Shown here: in pieces, positions 60,632 through 64,000 of the stretch
Layout: the number at the start of each line of letters is the position of its first letter
Position numbering within the stretch: position 1 is the stretch's first letter
Assembly: GCF_900177675.1 (NCBI RefSeq)
Contig: NZ_FXWM01000001.1
Coordinates: forward strand, 4,039,001 to 4,103,000
Direction: 5' to 3'
DNA length: 64,000 nt
Source: Bacillus sp. OV166
GTDB lineage: Bacteria > Bacillota > Bacilli > Bacillales > Cytobacillaceae
The notes under the pieces: generated by a model
What the model saw: only the letters and a program-made list of their open reading frames with translations
Databases searched by the model: none
Told to the model about the DNA's origin: nothing
Program-made: the position numbers and the translations under genes

Positions 60632-61927
60632 TTACTTGACTAACATATTAGGAAGCCAAAGGACTACCTCAGGAATATAGGTAATAACCAACAGAACAAT
60701 TAGTAAAGCATAGAAAAATGGCATCATTGCTTTTGTCCCTTGTTGTATCGAGACCTTACCTATCGCACATCCAACGAACAAAACGGTTCCTACAGGCGGC
60801 GTTAAAAGGCCAATCCCAGCATTTAAAATCAGGACGATTCCGAAATGCACCGGATCCATTCCAAAGCTGGTAACAACTGGAAGGAGAATAGGTGTCATAA
60901 TTAAAATCATTGGTGCCATGTCCATTGGTGCTCCAAGGAGAAGCAACAAAATATTAATAATTAATAGAATAATAATCGGGTTATCAGAAATACTTAAAAA
61001 TAAGTTCGTTACCATTGAAGGAATTTTCAGGTAAGCTAATATCCAGCCAAACGAAGCGGATGCTGCTATTAAGAAAAATACCATCGAAACAGTTCTCATC
61101 GTCCGGGTTAATATTTTCCATACATTAGAAAATTTTGCTTCCCTATAGACAACAAACGCTAGAATAAAAGAATACAAACAAGCTAATGCCCCAGATTCCG
61201 TTGCTGTAAACCAGCCACTCATAATCCCGCCCAAAATAATGACTGCTGGGCTTAAGGATAAAAGTCCATGTAGAAGGATCCCGCCAATTTCTGACTTTGG
61301 AACAGGGTCCGCTTTTTGGTAGCCTCGTTTTCTAGCAATAATGTAACCTGTGATCATTAAGGAAATTAACATAATAAATCCAGGAACAATCCCAGCCATA
61401 AATAAACTGGCGATGGAAACACCACCTGCTGCTAAGGAATATAAAACAAGATTATGACTCGGCGGAACTACCACACCTTGAATGGCCGATGCAATCGTTA
61501 CTCCCACTGCATAGTCTGCTTCGTATCCCTTCTTTTTCATCATCGGAATCATAACTGAACCAACAGAAGAAACGTCGGCGACGGCAGAACCAGAGATATT
61601 TCCAAAGAACAATGCAGCTACACTGTTAACCATGGCGAGCCCACCGCGAATTCTGCCAACCATTAAACTTGCCAGATTCACAATTCGAGTCGCAAGGCCG
61701 CCCTCACTCATAATTTGTCCTGTCAAAATAAAGAACGGAATCGCAAGTAAAGAAAAGGAATTCATCCCTTGAATCATTTGCTGGCCCACTACCGGAAGAG
61801 GTATACCTAGATAGATAACCGTCAGTAATGACGAGGCAATCAGCGTTAGGGCAATGGGAAAACGAAGTAAGATTAAAATAACAAAGCTTGATAGTAAGAT
61901 AATGATCCCAATTGTGTTGCTGTCCAA
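60632..61927 (-). CDS. dctM: TRAP transporter large permease DctM
   Basis: A 431-residue integral membrane subunit with about 12 helices that uses the sodium gradient to import the substrate delivered by DctP. Signature segments: FALLAIPFFILTGQIM-like SLLAIPFFILTGQIMSEGG near residue 57, GNISGSAVADVSSVGSVMIPMM about 110, and GAPMDMAPMILIMTPILLPV with GLLTPPVGTVLFVG in the second half. Directly follows dctQ (1-nt gap) and is followed by dctP after 53 nt. Confidence 0.94.
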   Translation of the reverse strand: MDSNTIGIIILLSSFVILILLRFPIALTLIASSLLTVIYLGIPLPVVGQQMIQGMNSFSLLAIPFFILTGQIMSEGGLATRIVNLASLMVGRIRGGLAMVNSVAALFFGNISGSAVADVSSVGSVMIPMMKKKGYEADYAVGVTIASAIQGVVVPPSHNLVLYSLAAGGVSIASLFMAGIVPGFIMLISLMITGYIIARKRGYQKADPVPKSEIGGILLHGLLSLSPAVIILGGIMSGWFTATESGALACLYSFILAFVVYREAKFSNVWKILTRTMRTVSMVFFLIAASASFGWILAYLKIPSMVTNLFLSISDNPIIILLIINILLLLLGAPMDMAPMILIMTPILLPVVTSFGMDPVHFGIVLILNAGIGLLTPPVGTVLFVGCAIGKVSIQQGTKAMMPFFYALLIVLLVITYIPEVVLWLPNMLVK

Positions 61928-61928
61928 G

Positions 61929-62426
61929 TTACATACCCTCCTCTATCTCTTTGTGACGAGTGGTGTTAATGTTAAAGAATTGCAAAAGCGAATATACACA
62001 AATCATCACACCAGTGACAGGCATAACCGCATAAGTGATACTACTCGGCCATTTTGTCGCCGGCAGGGTTGAATCCATCATCAATACCGTGAAGTCCCAG
62101 CCCTGGATCACCAAGTATAATCCGAAGGCAAAAATAGAGGCACTGATAATTTTATCTAAAACTTTATTAAAACTTTTAGAAAATAGATTCGTGAAAGAAT
62201 CAATGCCTAAATGGATATACTCTCGAAATCCCACCGCAATGGCCATAAAGGCAAACCAAGCTAGTAACAAAAGAGTAACTTCCTCTGACCAAAAGAAAAC
62301 AAAATTAAATAATTTCCTGGTAAAAACTTGTAGGGTGACGACAAAAATTAAAGCAATTAACGATAGTAGTGTGAATTTTTCAAAAATGGCATCGATGACT
62401 AGACCTACTTTTTTGATTACATTCAT
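61929..62426 (-). CDS. dctQ: TRAP transporter small permease DctQ
   Basis: A 165-residue four-helix membrane subunit partnering DctM. FWSEEVTLLLLAWFAFMAIAVGFREYIHLGID (about residues 45-77) is the family core, and YAVMPVTGVMICVYSLLQF forms the last helix. I choose the ATG at 62426 because GGGGGG lies 7 nt upstream; 13 further codons upstream read through a probable CcpA site and promoter. First gene of the dctQ-dctM-dctP-yesM-yesN operon. Confidence 0.88.
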   Translation of the reverse strand: MNVIKKVGLVIDAIFEKFTLLSLIALIFVVTLQVFTRKLFNFVFFWSEEVTLLLLAWFAFMAIAVGFREYIHLGIDSFTNLFSKSFNKVLDKIISASIFAFGLYLVIQGWDFTVLMMDSTLPATKWPSSITYAVMPVTGVMICVYSLLQFFNINTTRHKEIEEGM

Positions 62427-62440
62427 TTGATTCCCCCCAT

Positions 62441-62456
62441 TTGAAAACGTTTTCCT
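62441..62456. promoter_or_regulatory. CcpA-type cre site
   Basis: TTGAAAACGTTTTCCT has a perfect 12-bp palindrome (GAAAACGTTTTC) and fits the cre consensus with one mismatch on either strand. It lies 15 nt before the dctQ start, just after the predicted transcription start, a typical repression position. Confidence 0.6.
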
Positions 62457-62463
62457 GTCTCTC

Positions 62464-62492
62464 ATTTTATGAATCTTTTGAATGTTTTTGAA
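62464..62492 (-). promoter_or_regulatory. Promoter of the dctQMP-yesMN operon
   Basis: On the minus strand TTCAAA and TAAAAT are 17 nt apart, placing the start near 62457, at the edge of the cre site. Confidence 0.5.
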
Positions 62493-62779
62493 TGTTCTTT
62501 TTTTAGGATAATTTGTGATTTTTTTAGGTGGAATTTGAAATCCTTTTTATTTGAAACTATTTACTTATTTTTGTAAGTTTAATAAACGAATTAAATATAG
62601 ATTAAACTTACCATGTTAACGGTATTCCATCAACTGGTTAAAAAAATAGGCTCTATCAATTCTAGTAGTGGTTCCGAGACCGTAGAGGAATATTATAAAT
62701 AGCATCAGTAGTGTTGCATTATATAAATTCATAGACCTTGGGGTCGGTTCTTATCGAGGACATTCGGAAGATTGCGCGC
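62493..62779. other. Gap with no recognised gene
   Basis: AT-rich stretch upstream of the TRAP operon. I see no ORF with a ribosome binding site, no RNA gene and no repeat I can name. Confidence 0.3.
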
Positions 62780-62821
62780 AAAAAGGCACAACTAGGCTAT
62801 ATTTGCTAGTTGTGCCTTTTT
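62780..62821. terminator. Strong bidirectional terminator after thiC
   Basis: AAAAAGGCACAACTAG and CTAGTTGTGCCTTTTT form a perfect 16-bp stem with a 10-nt loop, with A/T runs built into both ends. It lies 75 nt past the thiC stop. Confidence 0.88.
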
Positions 62822-62896
62822 CTATACTATGTTTCAGATCTGTCCCGCAAAATTTTTGATTACCACAGAAAATGTGCCAGTCACAAGCCAGGAAAG

Positions 62897-64000
62897 TTAC
62901 TGATATATGCTGCCCCCAGATTGCTTAAACTCCTTAGCTTTTTCCTTCATACCTGTTTCAATAGCTTCCTTCGTATCAAGTTTGTTTTCTTTCGCATAAT
63001 TACGAATATCTTGAGAGATTCTCATGCTACAAAATTTTGGTCCACACATTGAACAGAAATGTGCTGTTTTTGCACCTTCCGCAGGTAAAGTTTCATCATG
63101 ATATTCTATCGCTCTTTCAGGATCTAAAGATAAATTAAACTGATCTCTCCAACGGAATTCAAAACGAGCTTTTGATAAGGCATCATCTCTTTTTTGTGCT
63201 CCTGGATGTCCTTTTGCCAAATCAGCAGCATGGGCGGCAATTTTATAAGTAATAACCCCTACACGAACATCCTCTTTATTCGGTAACCCTAAATGTTCTT
63301 TAGGCGTTACATAACAAAGCATAGCTGTACCATACCAACCAATCATGGCAGCCCCAATAGCAGATGTAATGTGATCATAACCAGGTGCTATATCAGTCGT
63401 AAGAGGCCCAAGTGTGTAGAATGGTGCTTCCTGACACACTTCTAGTTGTTTATCCATATTTTCTTTAATTAGGTGCATGGGTACGTGTCCAGGTCCTTCA
63501 ACCATCACCTGTACATCATGTTCCCAAGCAATTTTTGTTAGCTCTCCAAGAGTCTCTAATTCTGCAAACTGCGCTTCATCATTGGCATCTGCAATTGACC
63601 CAGGACGTAAACCATCTCCTAAAGAGAAGGCAACATCATACGATTTCATTATTTCGCAGATTTCTTCAAAGTGAGTATATAAAAAGCTTTCTTTATGGTG
63701 GTGTAAACACCATTGTGCCATAATTGATCCACCTCGGGATACAATACCTGTTAACCGTTTAGCCGTTAATGGAACATATCGTAAAAGAACACCAGCATGA
63801 ATTGTGAAGTAATCAACACCTTGCTCCGCTTGTTCAATCAAGGTATCACGGTAAACCTCCCATGTAAGATCTTCAGCAACACCATTTACTTTTTCAAGTG
63901 CTTGATAAATGGGGACGGTGCCGACAGGAACTGCTGAGTTTCGAACAATCCATTCCCTTGTTGTATGAATGTTTTTACCTGTTGATAGATCCATAATATT
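62897..64000 (-). CDS. thiC: Phosphomethylpyrimidine synthase, 5' end outside window
   Basis: The C-terminal 365 or so residues of ThiC, which rearranges AIR to the HMP-phosphate precursor of thiamine in a radical SAM reaction. Seen: MDLSTGKNIHTTREWI, YFTIHAGVLLRYVPLT, SRGGSIMAQWCLHHHKE, MVEGPGHVPMHLI, GPLTTDIAPGYDHITSAIG and the cluster motif CSMCGPKFCSM near the end. Full-length ThiC has about 590-630 residues; the frame stays open to the window edge, so the gene continues past 64000. Its substrate AIR is made by the purine enzyme PurM. Confidence 0.95.
   Translation of the reverse strand, partial: NIMDLSTGKNIHTTREWIVRNSAVPVGTVPIYQALEKVNGVAEDLTWEVYRDTLIEQAEQGVDYFTIHAGVLLRYVPLTAKRLTGIVSRGGSIMAQWCLHHHKESFLYTHFEEICEIMKSYDVAFSLGDGLRPGSIADANDEAQFAELETLGELTKIAWEHDVQVMVEGPGHVPMHLIKENMDKQLEVCQEAPFYTLGPLTTDIAPGYDHITSAIGAAMIGWYGTAMLCYVTPKEHLGLPNKEDVRVGVITYKIAAHAADLAKGHPGAQKRDDALSKARFEFRWRDQFNLSLDPERAIEYHDETLPAEGAKTAHFCSMCGPKFCSMRISQDIRNYAKENKLDTKEAIETGMKEKAKEFKQSGGSIYQ

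Noticed and set aside
1..64000. Prophage, insertion sequence or integrative element
   Set aside because: No transposase, integrase or phage gene and no flanking repeats were seen; the two DinB copies are gene duplicates, not terminal repeats.

Overview
The window looks like a chromosomal segment of a spore-forming Bacillaceae species (Bacillus/Neobacillus-like). Support comes from low GC, strong AGGAGG-type ribosome binding sites with many GTG/TTG starts, Bacillus-type families (GltC, split GcvPA/GcvPB, DUF1641-FdhF, DUF3231, IDEAL domain, YesMN) and tandem glycine riboswitches. I see no prophage, insertion sequence, tRNA, rRNA or CRISPR array. Most genes are metabolic and on the minus strand.

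Layout. 0.4-5.8 kb: formate dehydrogenase operon fdhF-DUF1641-psiE-DUF2294-fdhD behind a promoter and a leader hairpin that looks like an attenuator. 6-16.5 kb: mixed accessory stretch (MFS exporter, DinB protein, a membrane protein gene broken by two homopolymer frameshifts behind a perfect Rex/Fnr-like site, RraB, a decayed E2 acyltransferase, NCS1 permease, old-yellow-enzyme oxidoreductase, thioredoxin, Rrf2 regulator, DUF3231). 16.5-23.7 kb: glutamate synthase operon and divergent gltC, then a 52-bp tandem repeat array. 24-33.7 kb: purine genes purK-C-S-Q-L-M-N-D with divergent purF; purE, purB and purH are absent. 34-37.6 kb: small genes, an AIM24 relic, a second copy of the DinB protein, an anion permease and a TetR regulator with two matching operators.

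37.7-42.9 kb: a compact 3-hydroxybenzoate/gentisate catabolic cluster (FAD monooxygenase, gentisate dioxygenase, fumarylpyruvate hydrolase, IclR regulator) that also holds a DinB-fold protein, the best candidate for a thiol-dependent maleylpyruvate isomerase. Copies of one operator motif lie before each transcription unit.

43.3-56.5 kb: a glycine/serine/one-carbon block. A tandem glycine riboswitch precedes glyA-sdaAB-sdaAA-gcvT-gcvH-gcvPA-gcvPB, followed by lipA, a HesB-like gene, lpd and purU. A second tandem glycine riboswitch precedes a CycA-like amino-acid permease. Together these could take up glycine, split one molecule to a C1 unit, make serine, deaminate it to pyruvate and discharge surplus C1 as formate, which the FdhF system at the other end of the window could oxidise. 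56.8-62.5 kb: a TRAP transporter operon (dctQ-dctM-dctP) with a YesMN-type two-component system and a CcpA-like site at its promoter. The window ends inside thiC.

All assignments come from reading the sequence and remembered family features; no database search was run.
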